Position numbers and translations under genes: made by a program. Shown piece by piece: positions 17,857 to 28,660 of a stretch of 64,000 nucleotides of DNA (its first letter is position 1; every line of letters starts with the position of its first letter). Under the pieces are notes generated by a model. That model did no database searches. It was not told the origin of the DNA and was given only the letters and a program-made list of their open reading frames with translations. Origin of the DNA: Rhodococcus sp. UNC23MFCrub1.1 (GTDB taxonomy: Bacteria > Actinomycetota > Actinomycetes > Mycobacteriales > Mycobacteriaceae); the NCBI RefSeq assembly GCF_000686025.1, contig NZ_JMLQ01000001.1, positions 496,001 through 560,000 on the forward strand, written 5' to 3'.

Positions 17857-18779
17857 CCACCGGTGGTCTGCGCCAGTCGGACGAACGCGGCGGCGTCGAG
17901 CGTCTCCCCGCGCGCCGACGGGTCGATCCCCGCCTCGACGAGCCGCGTCTCCGCCATGGCCGCCGATCCGGCCCACCCCGCCAGAGCCGCACGTAACGTC
18001 TTGCGCCGCTGCGCGAATGCCGCGTCCACGACGGCGAACAGAGTGCGGCGGAACGTCTCGTCCATCGGCCACTGCGGATTCTCGTGCCGATCGACGCGCA
18101 CCAGACCCGACTCCACCTGCGGCACCGGCCAGAACACCGAACGGCCCACGGCGCCCGCGCGGCGGACGTCGCCGAAGTACGCGGCCTTCACACTCGGCAC
18201 CCCGTAGGTCTTGCTGCCGGGAGGAGCCGCCAGCCGGTCCGCCACCTCCGACTGCACCATCACCAGCGCGGTGCGCAGGGTGGGGATCAGGGCGAGCAGG
18301 TGCAGCAGCACCGGCACCGCCACGTTGTACGGGAGGTTGGCGACCAGTGCGGTCGGCGCGCCGGGAATCTCGTCGCGGCGCACGCGCAGGGCGTCGGCAC
18401 CGACCACCGCCAACCGGTCGACTCGCGACTCGGCGCGCTCGGCGACGGTCTGCGGAAGACGCTGCGCCAGTACGGGGTCGATCTCGACGGCGACCACGTC
18501 GTGCACGACGTCGAGCAACGCCAGGGTCAGCGATCCGAGTCCCGGCCCCACCTCGAGCACCGTGTCGTCCGGACCGACTCCGGCCGCGGTCACGATGCGT
18601 CGCACCGTGTTCGCGTCGTGGACGAAGTTCTGGCCGAGGGTCTTGGTGGGCCGGACGCCCAGCTCGGCCGCGAGGGTGCGCACCTCCGCGGGCCCCAGCA
18701 GGCGGACGCGTGCCGGACCGGCTGCGGAATCGGACGCCGGCGAATCGGACGTCGGCGGGGAGACGGGAGGTTCGGACAC
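17844..18779 (-). CDS. rsmA: 16S rRNA (adenine(1518)-N6/adenine(1519)-N6)-dimethyltransferase
   Basis: KsgA/RsmA dimethylates two adenines at the 3' end of 16S rRNA during small-subunit maturation. The 311-residue protein has [16 protein letters not shown] motif [16 protein letters not shown], acidic [11 protein letters not shown] and the catalytic NLPYN motif. The GTG at 18779 (MSEPPVSPP) is the first start after the rpfB stop, 14 bp away; the frame is open upstream through rpfB, but that part is a shadow. The Pro/Ser-rich N-terminal 20 residues may be dispensable. rpfB-ksgA is a conserved actinobacterial pair. Confidence 0.94.
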   Translation of the reverse strand: MSEPPVSPPTSDSPASDSAAGPARVRLLGPAEVRTLAAELGVRPTKTLGQNFVHDANTVRRIVTAAGVGPDDTVLEVGPGLGSLTLALLDVVHDVVAVEIDPVLAQRLPQTVAERAESRVDRLAVVGADALRVRRDEIPGAPTALVANLPYNVAVPVLLHLLALIPTLRTALVMVQSEVADRLAAPPGSKTYGVPSVKAAYFGDVRRAGAVGRSVFWPVPQVESGLVRVDRHENPQWPMDETFRRTLFAVVDAAFAQRRKTLRAALAGWAGSAAMAETRLVEAGIDPSARGETLDAAAFVRLAQTTGGHES

Positions 18780-18793
18780 GGGTGGAGCGTATG

Positions 18794-20204
<1,411 letters not shown>

Positions 20205-21689
20205 GTGAATCCGACCTCCCCACCGCGATCCGAACGCGGACGGTGGCACCGACTGCGCCGCCTCCCGGCGATCACCGCCGTCGTGGCACTCGTCGCGTTG
20301 GTGCTCGCACCCGCAGCGCAGGCCCAGCCGGCGCCCCCGAGCCCGGTGGAAGGTCGCACGTTCGCCATCGCCACCGACGTGACCTTCGCACCGTTCGAGT
20401 TCCAGAACTCCGACGGCCAGTTCGTCGGCATCGACATGGACCTGATCCGAGCGATCGCGGAGGACCAGGGTTTCCAGGTCGACATCCGGCCCCTCGGGTT
20501 CGACGCGGCGTTGCAGGCAGTGCAGGCGAACCAGGCCGACGGCGTCATCGCCGGCATGACGATCACGCCGGCACGCGAGGCCGTGTTCGACTTCTCCGAG
20601 CCCTACTTCGAGTCCGGCGTGCAGATGGCCGTGCTCGAGAACTCGTCGATCACCTCGTACGACGATCTCTCCGGGCAGCAGGTCGCGGTCAAGAACGGCA
20701 CCGAGGGCGCCGACTTCGCGGAGAGCATCAAGGCGCAGTACGGCTTCACGACGCGGTACTTCGCCGACTCCGCGAGCATGTACGACGAGGTGCGCACCGG
20801 GAACTCGGTCGCCGTGTTCGACGACTACCCGGTGCTGCAGTACGGCATCACCCAGGGGAACGGTCTGAAGACGGTCACGGAGAAGGAGTCGCCGAGCAAC
20901 TACGGCTTCGCCGTGAACAAGGGCGCGAACCCCGAGCTGCTCGCCGCATTCGACACCGGACTGGCCAACCTGCGGTCGTCCGGCCAGTACGACGAGATCC
21001 TCGGCACCTACATCGGCGCCGCGGCGGACGAGACGGACAACTCGATCCCCGGACTGATCAAGAGCGAGTACAAGGAACTGCTGAAGGGCCTCTGGCTCAC
21101 CATCGTCCTGACAGTCATCTCCATCGTGCTGGCCCTGATCCTCGGCGCCGTCTTCGGACTCTTCCGGGTGTCGACGAAGGCGTGGCTGCGCGGGATCGGC
21201 GCCACCTACGTGGCCATCTTCCGCGGCACGCCACTGCTGGTGCAGGCCTTCTTCATCTACTTCGGCATTCCCGCCGCGCTCAGCTTCCAGATGTCGGCGT
21301 TCACCGCCGGCATCATCACGCTGTCGCTCAACGCCGGTGCGTACATGGCGGAGATCGTCCGCGGCGGCATCCTGTCGGTGGACAAGGGCCAGATGGAGGC
21401 CTCGCGCAGTCTCGGTATCAGCTACCTGACGTCCATGCGCAAGGTCGTGATGCCACAGGCGATCCGGACGATGATCCCGTCGTACATCAATCAGTTCGTC
21501 ATCACGCTGAAGGACACCTCGATCCTGTCGGTGATCGGCCTCGCCGAACTCACCCAGTCGGGGCGGATCATCATCGCCCGTAACTTCCAGTCGTTCAACA
21601 TGTGGCTGATCATCGGCGTCATGTACTTCGTCATCATCATGGCGTTGACGATGCTGTCGAACCGTCTCGAGAAGAGGATCAACAAGTGA
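20205..21689 (+). CDS. Polar amino-acid ABC transporter, fused substrate-binding protein and permease
   Basis: This 494-residue fusion combines a signal peptide or anchor (residues about 20-42, ending AQAQPAP), a family 3 substrate-binding domain (about 50-265, [17 protein letters not shown]) and a GlnP/HisM-type permease domain (about 285-494). The permease has several membrane helices and an EAA-like loop ([14 protein letters not shown]). It probably imports glutamine, glutamate or another polar amino acid. The GTG start follows GGAAGG. It overlaps the ATPase gene by 4 bp (GTGA). Such fusions are known in Gram-positive GlnP systems. The substrate cannot be read from the sequence. Confidence 0.92.
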   Translation: MNPTSPPRSERGRWHRLRRLPAITAVVALVALVLAPAAQAQPAPPSPVEGRTFAIATDVTFAPFEFQNSDGQFVGIDMDLIRAIAEDQGFQVDIRPLGFDAALQAVQANQADGVIAGMTITPAREAVFDFSEPYFESGVQMAVLENSSITSYDDLSGQQVAVKNGTEGADFAESIKAQYGFTTRYFADSASMYDEVRTGNSVAVFDDYPVLQYGITQGNGLKTVTEKESPSNYGFAVNKGANPELLAAFDTGLANLRSSGQYDEILGTYIGAAADETDNSIPGLIKSEYKELLKGLWLTIVLTVISIVLALILGAVFGLFRVSTKAWLRGIGATYVAIFRGTPLLVQAFFIYFGIPAALSFQMSAFTAGIITLSLNAGAYMAEIVRGGILSVDKGQMEASRSLGISYLTSMRKVVMPQAIRTMIPSYINQFVITLKDTSILSVIGLAELTQSGRIIIARNFQSFNMWLIIGVMYFVIIMALTMLSNRLEKRINK

Positions 21690-22453
21690 GCACCGAGACC
21701 ACCGCGCCCGACGCCGCTGCGGCCGAGGTCAAGATCCGCGCCATCGGACTGAAGAAGTCGTTCGGCGATCTCGAGGTGCTCAAGGGCCTCGACGTCGACG
21801 TCCACTCGGGCGAGGTGGTGTGTGTCATCGGCCCGTCCGGTTCCGGCAAGAGCACCTTCCTCCGGTGCCTCAACAAGCTCGAGGACATCACGGGCGGCAC
21901 GGTCGTGGTCGACGGTTTCGACCTGACCGATCCGAAGGTGAACCTCGACTCCGTGCGCCAGCACATCGGCATGGTGTTCCAGCACTTCAACCTCTTCCCC
22001 CACATGAGCGTCATCGAGAACGTGATGCTCGCGCCCGTGGAGACGAAGAAGTCGGACAAGTCGAAGGCGCGCGAGAACGCCGTTCGTCTGCTGGCCCAGG
22101 TGGGCCTCGCCGACAAGGAGAACGCGAAGCCGGCGCAGTTGTCCGGTGGGCAGAAGCAGCGCGTCGCCATCGCACGTGCACTGGCGATGGACCCGGACAT
22201 CATGCTGTTCGACGAGGCCACGAGTGCGCTGGACCCCGAGATGGTCGGCGAGGTCCTGCAGGTCCTCCGCGATCTGGCGAAGGGCGGCATGACTATGGTC
22301 GTCGTCACGCACGAGATGGGCTTCGCCCGCGAGGTGTCCGACCGTGTGATCTTCATGGCGGAGGGGTACATCGTCGAGGAGGGTTCGCCGGACGACCTGT
22401 TCGGCAACCCGCAGCACGAGCGAACGAAGGACTTCCTCGACAAGGTCCTGTGA
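21686..22453 (+). CDS. Polar amino-acid ABC transporter ATPase
   Basis: This 255-residue GlnQ-type ATPase powers the fused binding protein/permease encoded just upstream. Motifs are Walker [15 protein letters not shown]-loop [12 protein letters not shown], signature [15 protein letters not shown] and Walker [15 protein letters not shown], plus the switch His in VVTHEMGF. The GTG start shares bases with the preceding TGA (GTGA), so translation is coupled. About 15 Ala/Glu-rich residues precede the ATPase core. Confidence 0.95.
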   Translation: MSTETTAPDAAAAEVKIRAIGLKKSFGDLEVLKGLDVDVHSGEVVCVIGPSGSGKSTFLRCLNKLEDITGGTVVVDGFDLTDPKVNLDSVRQHIGMVFQHFNLFPHMSVIENVMLAPVETKKSDKSKARENAVRLLAQVGLADKENAKPAQLSGGQKQRVAIARALAMDPDIMLFDEATSALDPEMVGEVLQVLRDLAKGGMTMVVVTHEMGFAREVSDRVIFMAEGYIVEEGSPDDLFGNPQHERTKDFLDKVL

Positions 22454-22502
22454 GACGCGGGCCCCGCACCGAGAAGCCGCTACACCGACGAGAGGCACGA
22501 CA

Positions 22503-22763
22503 GTGAGCGACGACCAAGAGATCATGCAGAAGATCACGGCGAAGATCGACGCTCGATTGGGTGCGCAGACCAACGGCCTGCAGAACGAGGTGCCGCCCGG
22601 AGCGAGCACGCAGGACGACGACGAGGACGGTGAGCGCGGTCCCCTGGGCCGCGACTACCACCTCGCGGGCAAGTACGCGCAGGCTCTGGCCATCAACGAG
22701 CCCAGTGTGATCGATCGTGCCGAGTTCGATCGACTGGTGGAGACGTACGGAGACGACGACTGA
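22503..22763 (+). CDS. Small acidic hypothetical protein
   Basis: This 86-residue protein is not recognised. It starts at GTG 22503, after a weak GAGAGG-type ribosome site, 49 bp after the ABC ATPase gene, so it may be the third gene of that operon. It has no signal peptide, membrane span or Cys. The N-terminus is helical (DQEIMQKITAKIDARLG), the middle is acidic and flexible, and the end (IDRAEFDRLVETYGDDD) is again helical. Codon use matches neighbouring genes. A role with the transporter is only suggested by position. Confidence 0.7.
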   Translation: MSDDQEIMQKITAKIDARLGAQTNGLQNEVPPGASTQDDDEDGERGPLGRDYHLAGKYAQALAINEPSVIDRAEFDRLVETYGDDD

Positions 22764-22876
22764 TCCGTCGCCGCGACCCGATCGTGACCTGAGCATCGGT
22801 AACGATCGGGTGGTGGTCGCCGACAGACCCTTCGACCGCCGAGCAGAACGCTCGGTACGGACACCCTGGAGGCCCG

Positions 22877-23515
22877 GTGACCACTCTCCCGCGTTCGATG
22901 GCCGTTCTCGCCGTGGCGGCCTGCGCCGCCGCCGCCGTGTCGTGCGGTTCCGCCGGTACGACCGGGACGGCGCTCCCCGCCGACGACCCGGCACCCTCGT
23001 CGTCCACTCCGGCCCCCGCACCGGCACCCGCGCCGCAGACGAGGGTGGAGACGCAGACCGAGACGGTCACCGTGCCCGCACCCGCACCGGCGCAGCCGGC
23101 GCAGGTGGTGCCATGCGTCGACCCGAGTTCGCTGAACGTGCGCACCGCCGTGGCGAACCTGGGCACCGACTCGCAGGGCGGGGCCTTCGTGATCGACGAT
23201 CACACGCCCGGCACCAGCGCGGACGGGTGTCCGACGCTCGAATGGGCGCGGGCGACGGGGACCGGCATCCGGAACGGCACCGTGCAGTCGCACGTCCTGT
23301 TCTTCACCAACTCGGGTGACTACCTCGGGACCGCGACGTCCGACGCGTACAGCTACACCTCGGTGGTCGGCGCGACCGACAGCACCGTCACCGTGCGCTA
23401 TCGCTGGCTGAACGAGAGCGACGCGTTCTGCTGCCCGTCGAACACCTCGTACGTCGACTTCACGCTGGACGGCGGGACCATCGTCCCGGACGGGCAGTTC
23501 CCGCCCCCGAACTAG
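22877..23515 (+). CDS. LppP/LprE-like lipoprotein
   Basis: This 212-residue putative lipoprotein has a short signal peptide ending in the lipobox-like VSCGS, a long Pro/Ala/Thr-rich spacer (about residues 25-75) and a C-terminal domain of about 125 residues. That domain has paired cysteines and an LFFTNSGDYLGTATSDAYSYTSV region that fits the LppP/LprE family of actinobacterial lipoproteins. The molecular function of that family is unclear; mycobacterial LprE and LppP affect host interaction. The start is GTG. Its stop codon overlaps the convergent tatD stop by 4 bp (CTAG). Confidence 0.78.
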   Translation: MTTLPRSMAVLAVAACAAAAVSCGSAGTTGTALPADDPAPSSSTPAPAPAPAPQTRVETQTETVTVPAPAPAQPAQVVPCVDPSSLNVRTAVANLGTDSQGGAFVIDDHTPGTSADGCPTLEWARATGTGIRNGTVQSHVLFFTNSGDYLGTATSDAYSYTSVVGATDSTVTVRYRWLNESDAFCCPSNTSYVDFTLDGGTIVPDGQFPPPN

Positions 23516-24339
23516 AGGCGGTAGACCCGCTCGGCCGTCGCGGTCGCCGACGCCGCGACGTCTTCGGCGGTGCGGCCGGTCGCGTCCGCCAGAGCGCGCG
23601 CCGTGTAGGGAAGGCAGTAGGGCTCGTTCGGTGCACCGCGATACGGATGCGGTGTCAGGAACGGCGCATCGGTCTCGAGCAGGTACTGCCCGTCCGGCAC
23701 CAACTGGGCCGCTTCCCGCAACTCGTGGGAATTCTTGAAGCTCACCGTCCCGGAGAAGCTGAGCACGTAGCCGGCGTCGACACACACCTGCGCCATCTCG
23801 GGACCCGACGAGAAGCAGTGGAAGATCACCGTCTCCGGCGCGCCCTCGTCGAGGAGCACCGCGAGAACGTCGTGGTCCGCGTCGCGGTTGTGGATCATCA
23901 ACGGCTTGCCGACGCGCTTCGCCAGATCGATGTGCCAGCGGAAGCCCTCGACCTGCTCCTCCACCGCGGCGCAGCCGTCGAGCTTCCCCGGCCAGTAGTA
24001 ATCGAGACCGGTCTCCCCCACCGCCACCGTGCGCGGGTCGCGGGCGAGACGGTCGATCTCCGCGCGGACCTCGTCGGTGAGCACGTTCGCCCGCGTCGGG
24101 TGGATCGCGGTGGCGGCGTACACCCGGGAATCCCAGTGCGCCGCAGCGACAGCGAAACGGGCCGCGTCCAGGTCGTCCGCGACGGTGACGACGCGTCCGA
24201 CGCCCACCGATGCGGAGCGATCGAGGATCGCCGCGACCGACGCTGCATCGGTGGCCCCGCACGCGTCGAGGTGCGTGTGCGCGTCCACGAGCGGTGCGAG
24301 CGGAGTGGGCAAGTCGGGGGCGGGACGGTCTCTCGGCAC
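23512..24339 (-). CDS. tatD: TatD family metal-dependent hydrolase/deoxyribonuclease
   Basis: TatD-family enzymes are TIM-barrel metallohydrolases, several with 3'-exonuclease or RNA-turnover activity. The 275-residue protein has the ligands expected: DAHTHLD, GETGLDYYW, IHNRDADH, FHCFSSG and LETDAPFLTP. The GTG at 24339 is preferred because TACTCT lies 7 nt upstream, giving a likely leaderless mRNA, and the longer frame is a shadow of metG. It is divergent from metG with only 21 bp between start codons, the same tatD/metS order as in mycobacteria. Confidence 0.92.
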   Translation of the reverse strand: MPRDRPAPDLPTPLAPLVDAHTHLDACGATDAASVAAILDRSASVGVGRVVTVADDLDAARFAVAAAHWDSRVYAATAIHPTRANVLTDEVRAEIDRLARDPRTVAVGETGLDYYWPGKLDGCAAVEEQVEGFRWHIDLAKRVGKPLMIHNRDADHDVLAVLLDEGAPETVIFHCFSSGPEMAQVCVDAGYVLSFSGTVSFKNSHELREAAQLVPDGQYLLETDAPFLTPHPYRGAPNEPYCLPYTARALADATGRTAEDVAASATATAERVYRL

Positions 24340-24360
24340 GAAAGATAGAGTAGGCGCACC
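24340..24360. promoter_or_regulatory. 21-bp divergent promoter shared by tatD and metG
   Basis: The whole spacer is 21 bp. TAGAGT at 24346-24351 fits a -10 box for metG, and the overlapping complement TACTCT (24352-24347) fits one for tatD. Both -35 regions must therefore lie inside the opposite gene, and both mRNAs would be leaderless or nearly so. Confidence 0.55.
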
Positions 24361-25914
24361 ATGACTGAGACCGGTTCGACCAAGCCTGCGTTCTACATCA
24401 CGACCGCTATCGCCTACCCGAACGGTGATCCCCACATCGGCCACGCGTACGAGTACATCTCCACCGATGTCCTCGCTCGGTTCAAGCGGCTCGACGGGTT
24501 CGACGTGCGGTTCCTGACGGGAACGGACGAGCACGGTCTGAAAATGGCGCAGACGGCGTCGAAGGAGGGCATCTCCACCGCCGATCTGGCGCGCCGTAAC
24601 TCGGACGCGTTCCAGGCCATGCAGGAGTCGCTGAAGATCACGTTCGACCGGTTCATCCGCACCACGGACGCCGACCACCTCGAGGCCAGCCGCGACCTGT
24701 GGCAGAAGATGACCGACAACGGCGACATCTACCTCGACTCGTACAGCGGGTGGTACTCGGTGCGGGACGAGGCGTACTACGCCGAGGGCGAGACCACGCT
24801 GCAGGACGACGGTTCCCGCATCGCGACCGAGTCGGGCACACCGGTGGAGTGGACGGAGGAGTCGACGTACTTCTTCCGGCTGTCCGCGTACCAGGACAAG
24901 CTGCTCGCGCTGTACGAGGAGCGTCCCGAGTTCATTCTCCCGGCGGGTCGCCGCAACGAGGTGGCGAGCTTCGTGAAGTCCGGTCTCAAGGACCTGTCGA
25001 TCTCCCGGTCCACTTTCGACTGGGGTGTCCAGGTTCCCGGCGATCCCGACCACGTCATGTACGTGTGGGTCGACGCGTTGACGAACTACCTCACCGGCGT
25101 CGGCTACCCCGACACCGACAGCGAGTCGTTCCGGAAGTTCTGGCCGGCCGACGTCCACATGATCGGCAAGGACATCGTGCGATTCCACGCCGTGTTCTGG
25201 CCGGCGTTCCTGATGTCGGCAGGTGTCGAGTTGCCGAAACGCGTTTTCGCGCACGGCTTCCTGACCAACAAGGGCGAGAAGATGTCCAAGTCGGTGGGCA
25301 ACGTCGTCAGTCCGGCGGCCTTGATCGAGGAGTACGGCCTGGACTCGCTGCGCTTCTTCCTCCTGCGCGAGGTGTCGTTCGGACAGGACGGCAGCTACAG
25401 CCACGAGGCGATCGTCACCAGGATCAACGCCGACCTGGCCAACGAACTGGGGAACCTGGCTCAGCGGTCGCTGTCCATGGTGGCCAAGAACTGCGATGCG
25501 CAGGTGCCGACACCCGGCGAGTTCACCGCCGACGACGAGGCGATGCTCGCTCGCGTCGATGCCCTTCACGCCGTGGTGCGCGGCCACATGGACGCCGTCG
25601 AGATGCACCTGGCGCTCGACGCGATCTGGTCGGTACTCGCGGAGACCAACCGCTACTTCTCGTCGCAGGAACCGTGGGTTCTGCGCAAGACGGATCCGGC
25701 CCGCATGGCGACGGTGCTGTACGTGACCCTCGAGGTGCTCCGCGTGACCGTCCTGCTGACCCAGCCGTTCATGCCCGACAGCACAGCGAAGCTGCTCGAC
25801 CTGCTCGGGGTGACGGAACGCGAGTTCGACTCGCTGACAACGCGTCTCACTCCCGGCGTCGCGCTGCCCAAGCCCACCGGCGTCTTCCCCCGTTACGTCG
25901 AACCGGAGGAGTGA
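24361..25914 (+). CDS. metG: Methionyl-tRNA synthetase
   Basis: This class I synthetase charges initiator and elongator tRNA-Met. It is 517 residues, the short form without the C-terminal dimerisation domain. The HIGH motif is at residues 25-28 (PHIGHAYEY), the KMSKS loop near residue 309 ([10 protein letters not shown]), and the anticodon-binding helical domain follows. The start at 24361 has no upstream ribosome site, in line with a leaderless transcript. The 3' end overlaps convergent ltrA by 22 bp. Confidence 0.97.
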   Translation: MTETGSTKPAFYITTAIAYPNGDPHIGHAYEYISTDVLARFKRLDGFDVRFLTGTDEHGLKMAQTASKEGISTADLARRNSDAFQAMQESLKITFDRFIRTTDADHLEASRDLWQKMTDNGDIYLDSYSGWYSVRDEAYYAEGETTLQDDGSRIATESGTPVEWTEESTYFFRLSAYQDKLLALYEERPEFILPAGRRNEVASFVKSGLKDLSISRSTFDWGVQVPGDPDHVMYVWVDALTNYLTGVGYPDTDSESFRKFWPADVHMIGKDIVRFHAVFWPAFLMSAGVELPKRVFAHGFLTNKGEKMSKSVGNVVSPAALIEEYGLDSLRFFLLREVSFGQDGSYSHEAIVTRINADLANELGNLAQRSLSMVAKNCDAQVPTPGEFTADDEAMLARVDALHAVVRGHMDAVEMHLALDAIWSVLAETNRYFSSQEPWVLRKTDPARMATVLYVTLEVLRVTVLLTQPFMPDSTAKLLDLLGVTEREFDSLTTRLTPGVALPKPTGVFPRYVEPEE

Positions 25915-27062
25915 GCGGACCGATCGGCGACCGTCGTTCCGACGACGACGAGCAGGATCAGGGCCGTCACGGCCGCACTGACGACGGCCGATCCGGGTAC
26001 GGCCGTGGCCGCGAGCACAGCGACACCGCCGACCGGCGTCACGATGTTCACCAGCCGTGACGACCGGCGGCGCATCGCCACCATCCAGAACCCCAGGACG
26101 AAGACCGCCACCGGAATCGTGATCGCGGCGGAGGACTGACGGTCCGACAGCACTCCGTCACCCTCGATGTGCGCGACGGCCACCTCGATGCCCGCCGACA
26201 CCGCGCCCGCCGCCGCGAACACGAAGTAGTGCGTGTAGCCGAAACTCAAGGAGCGGCCGAGTCTCGCCCCGACCGAATCCTCCTGCGACACCGAGAAGTA
26301 CAGCCACCACATGCCGGCGACGACGACGAGCGTGGCCATCGCGAGGCCGACGAGTTCGACCGTGTGATCGTGTTCGTCGATGCCGCCGACGATGGCCGTC
26401 GCCGAGGCCAGCAACGACTCACCGAGCAGGATGAGCGTGAAGAGACCGTAGCGCTCGGCGATGTGCCCGCCGTGCAACGGCGTCCGTCCCGCGCGCTCCG
26501 CCAGCACGGGGACGGCGAGCTCCGCGGCCACCAGCGCGACGAACCCGAGCACGGCCACGCTGTCGGGAAGCGCGAGGCGGGCGACCCACAACACCTGCAC
26601 GACGGTGATACCCACCGCGTACCGCACGGCGGTGGCGCGGAACTCGTCGTTGCGCAGCCCCGCCCGTATCCACTGACTCACCATCGCCAGACGCATCACG
26701 ACGTAGCCGATGGTCACCAGCGTGAAGTCGTAGTCGATCATGGCGTCGGAGACACCACTGGCCAGGATCAGCACCCCCGCCATCTGCACGATGGTGGTGA
26801 CGCGGTACAGCCAGTCGTCGGTGTCGAACGACGTGGCGAACCACGTGAAGTTCATCCACGCCCACCAGATGGCGAAGAACACCATCGCGTAGGCACCGAT
26901 GCCCGACGCGATGTGGTTCTCTTCCAGCAGATGGGCCAGTTCCACTGAGGCGAACGACACCGCGACGACGAAGACCAGGTCGAAGAACAGTTCCAGCGAA
27001 CTCGCCGCTCGATGTTCCTCGTTCGGGTCCCGCGGAACCATCGGCCGTAGAGCGAGACTCAC
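25893..27062 (-). CDS. Low-temperature-requirement protein A family (LtrA) membrane protein
   Basis: This 389-residue polytopic membrane protein has about ten to twelve hydrophobic helices. The LtrA signature [15 protein letters not shown] is near the N-terminus, and [16 protein letters not shown] is in the central part. The function of the family is not established; the founding Listeria gene is needed for growth at low temperature. Its GTG start overlaps the stop of the WS/DGAT gene (GTGA), so the two are translationally coupled. An internal ATG at 27041 is an alternative start. The 3' end overlaps metG on the opposite strand. Confidence 0.88.
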   Translation of the reverse strand: MSLALRPMVPRDPNEEHRAASSLELFFDLVFVVAVSFASVELAHLLEENHIASGIGAYAMVFFAIWWAWMNFTWFATSFDTDDWLYRVTTIVQMAGVLILASGVSDAMIDYDFTLVTIGYVVMRLAMVSQWIRAGLRNDEFRATAVRYAVGITVVQVLWVARLALPDSVAVLGFVALVAAELAVPVLAERAGRTPLHGGHIAERYGLFTLILLGESLLASATAIVGGIDEHDHTVELVGLAMATLVVVAGMWWLYFSVSQEDSVGARLGRSLSFGYTHYFVFAAAGAVSAGIEVAVAHIEGDGVLSDRQSSAAITIPVAVFVLGFWMVAMRRRSSRLVNIVTPVGGVAVLAATAVPGSAVVSAAVTALILLVVVGTTVADRSAHSSGST

Positions 27063-28450
27063 CCGTCGGCCAACTTCTCGAGCTCCTCGAGTGCGGTGTC
27101 GAGATGCGTGAGCATCCGCTGCAGGGACGGCACGCTACGCCGATCTCCGACCAGTCCGAAGTTCACGTTGTCGGCATTGGTGGCCAACGTGATGTTCAGC
27201 GCCTGCCCGTCCAGCACGATCGACGCCGGGTAGACACCGTCGAGTTTCGCACCGTTCCAGTACATCTCGGTCTTCGGGCCGGGCACGTTCGAGATGATCA
27301 CGTTGAACGGGGGCGGGGTGTTGCGCACGAAGCCCGGCACCGGTGTGAGCAGCAGCGGGGCCATCACGGCCGCGCCGTAGCTGAGCGCCTGCAGTGGAGA
27401 CAGGGTGCCCATCATCGCCTTCGACTCGTTCATCGACGAGACGACGGCGGCGAGTCGGCGTTCCGGATCGGGTTGATCGGTACCGAGGTTGCAGAGCACC
27501 GTGGTGACGGCGTTACCGCCGTCCGCGTCCGCGCCGGCCTCCCGCATGGACACCGGCACCATCGCGATCAGCGGCTGGTCGGGCAGTGCGTTGCGGTCGA
27601 TGAGATAGGACCGCAGCGCCCCGGAGCACATCGTCAGCACCACGTCGTTCAACGTGACCCCCAGCGCTGCCGCGATGTCCTTCATCCGCGACTTGGACCA
27701 CTGCTGCGAGGCGAAGCGGCGTGCCCCGCCGATCGGCACGTTGAGCATCGTCCGCGGCGCGGTCAGAGGCAGCACCATCTCGTTGCCGCGCAGCTTGTTC
27801 AGACCGATCCGGGCCGCGGCGGGTCCGACCCCGGCGAGCTCACCGGCCGCCTTGACGCCCGTGGACAGCAGCGACAGGACGCCACCGTCGTCGACCTTCG
27901 CCACCTCGGTGCTCTTCTTCTTCGGCCGCTCGAACAGCGCCGGGTCCCAGATCGGGCCGCAGTCACGGGCCTCGGGATCGGTGGTCAGGGTGCGCTCGAA
28001 CAACTTGAGCGCCGAGACACCGTCGACCAGCGAGTGGTGGATCTTGCTGTAGAGCGCGACGCGGCCGTCGGCCAGGCCCTCGATGATGTGCAGCTCCCAC
28101 ATCGGGCGATGCCGATCGAGCGGCGCACTGTGCTCGGCGGAGATGTAGCGCAGCAGCTCGCGGATGCGGCCCGGCCGCGGCAGCATGATGCGCCGGACGT
28201 GATGCTCGAAGTCGAGCTCCTCGTCGTAGATCCAGCGCACGGTGCCCATGAAGTTCACCGGCGGCGCCGGCCGCTTGCGGAACAGTTTGTAGACGTCGGT
28301 GGCGGCCTGGAACGTCTCGTAGAGCTGCATCCCGAAGTCGTCGCCGGCGTCCTCCGGGGGCACGAACAGCTGCAGTCCCCCGACGTGCATGGGGTGCTCG
28401 CGCGTCTCGGCCAGTAGGAACATCGACTCTGTGACCGGCATGAAGGGCAT
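27059..28450 (-). CDS. Wax ester synthase / diacylglycerol acyltransferase (WS/DGAT)
   Basis: The enzyme uses acyl-CoA to esterify diacylglycerol or fatty alcohols, giving storage triacylglycerol or wax ester at the membrane. The 463-residue protein has the catalytic HHxxxDG motif at residues 138-144 (HHSLVDG), the PLDRHRPMWELHIIEGL segment and the C-terminal NVPGP motif. Rhodococci carry many such paralogues, so the individual role is unclear. The ATG follows AGAGAGG at 9-nt spacing. It forms an operon with ltrA and is divergent from a lipase/esterase gene across a region with a perfect dyad. Confidence 0.93.
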   Translation of the reverse strand: MPFMPVTESMFLLAETREHPMHVGGLQLFVPPEDAGDDFGMQLYETFQAATDVYKLFRKRPAPPVNFMGTVRWIYDEELDFEHHVRRIMLPRPGRIRELLRYISAEHSAPLDRHRPMWELHIIEGLADGRVALYSKIHHSLVDGVSALKLFERTLTTDPEARDCGPIWDPALFERPKKKSTEVAKVDDGGVLSLLSTGVKAAGELAGVGPAAARIGLNKLRGNEMVLPLTAPRTMLNVPIGGARRFASQQWSKSRMKDIAAALGVTLNDVVLTMCSGALRSYLIDRNALPDQPLIAMVPVSMREAGADADGGNAVTTVLCNLGTDQPDPERRLAAVVSSMNESKAMMGTLSPLQALSYGAAVMAPLLLTPVPGFVRNTPPPFNVIISNVPGPKTEMYWNGAKLDGVYPASIVLDGQALNITLATNADNVNFGLVGDRRSVPSLQRMLTHLDTALEELEKLADG

Positions 28451-28540
28451 GGGGGCGGACCTCTCTCGAACTGCGGAACCGCGTGGTCACGGTGCGGCTC
28501 ACCTGCAGGTTCACTGTGCTACCCGGAAGTAACGAACCCA

Positions 28541-28590
28541 CAACTATTGCGACAACGTGGGGTCACGGTGTGACCCCGGCAACAACTATT
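28541..28590. promoter_or_regulatory. Operator-like dyad in the WS/DGAT / esterase divergent region
   Basis: A perfect inverted repeat GGGGTCAC-GGT-GTGACCCC (28559-28577) is flanked by two direct copies of CAACTATT (28541-28548 and 28583-28590), spaced 42 bp or about four helical turns. It lies between an acyltransferase and an esterase gene and looks like a regulator binding site. Confidence 0.5.
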
Positions 28591-28660
28591 CCTCGAGAAG
28601 TGTTTCGTTTCGGCCCTATCGTGCGATTCCCAGTACGAGCAAGGAAGTGGAGGGCCACCC

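Noticed and set aside
23512..25608. Fusion of tatD with a long N-terminal extension through metG
   Set aside because: The extension is antisense to methionyl-tRNA synthetase; the TatD domain and promoter box define the start at 24339.
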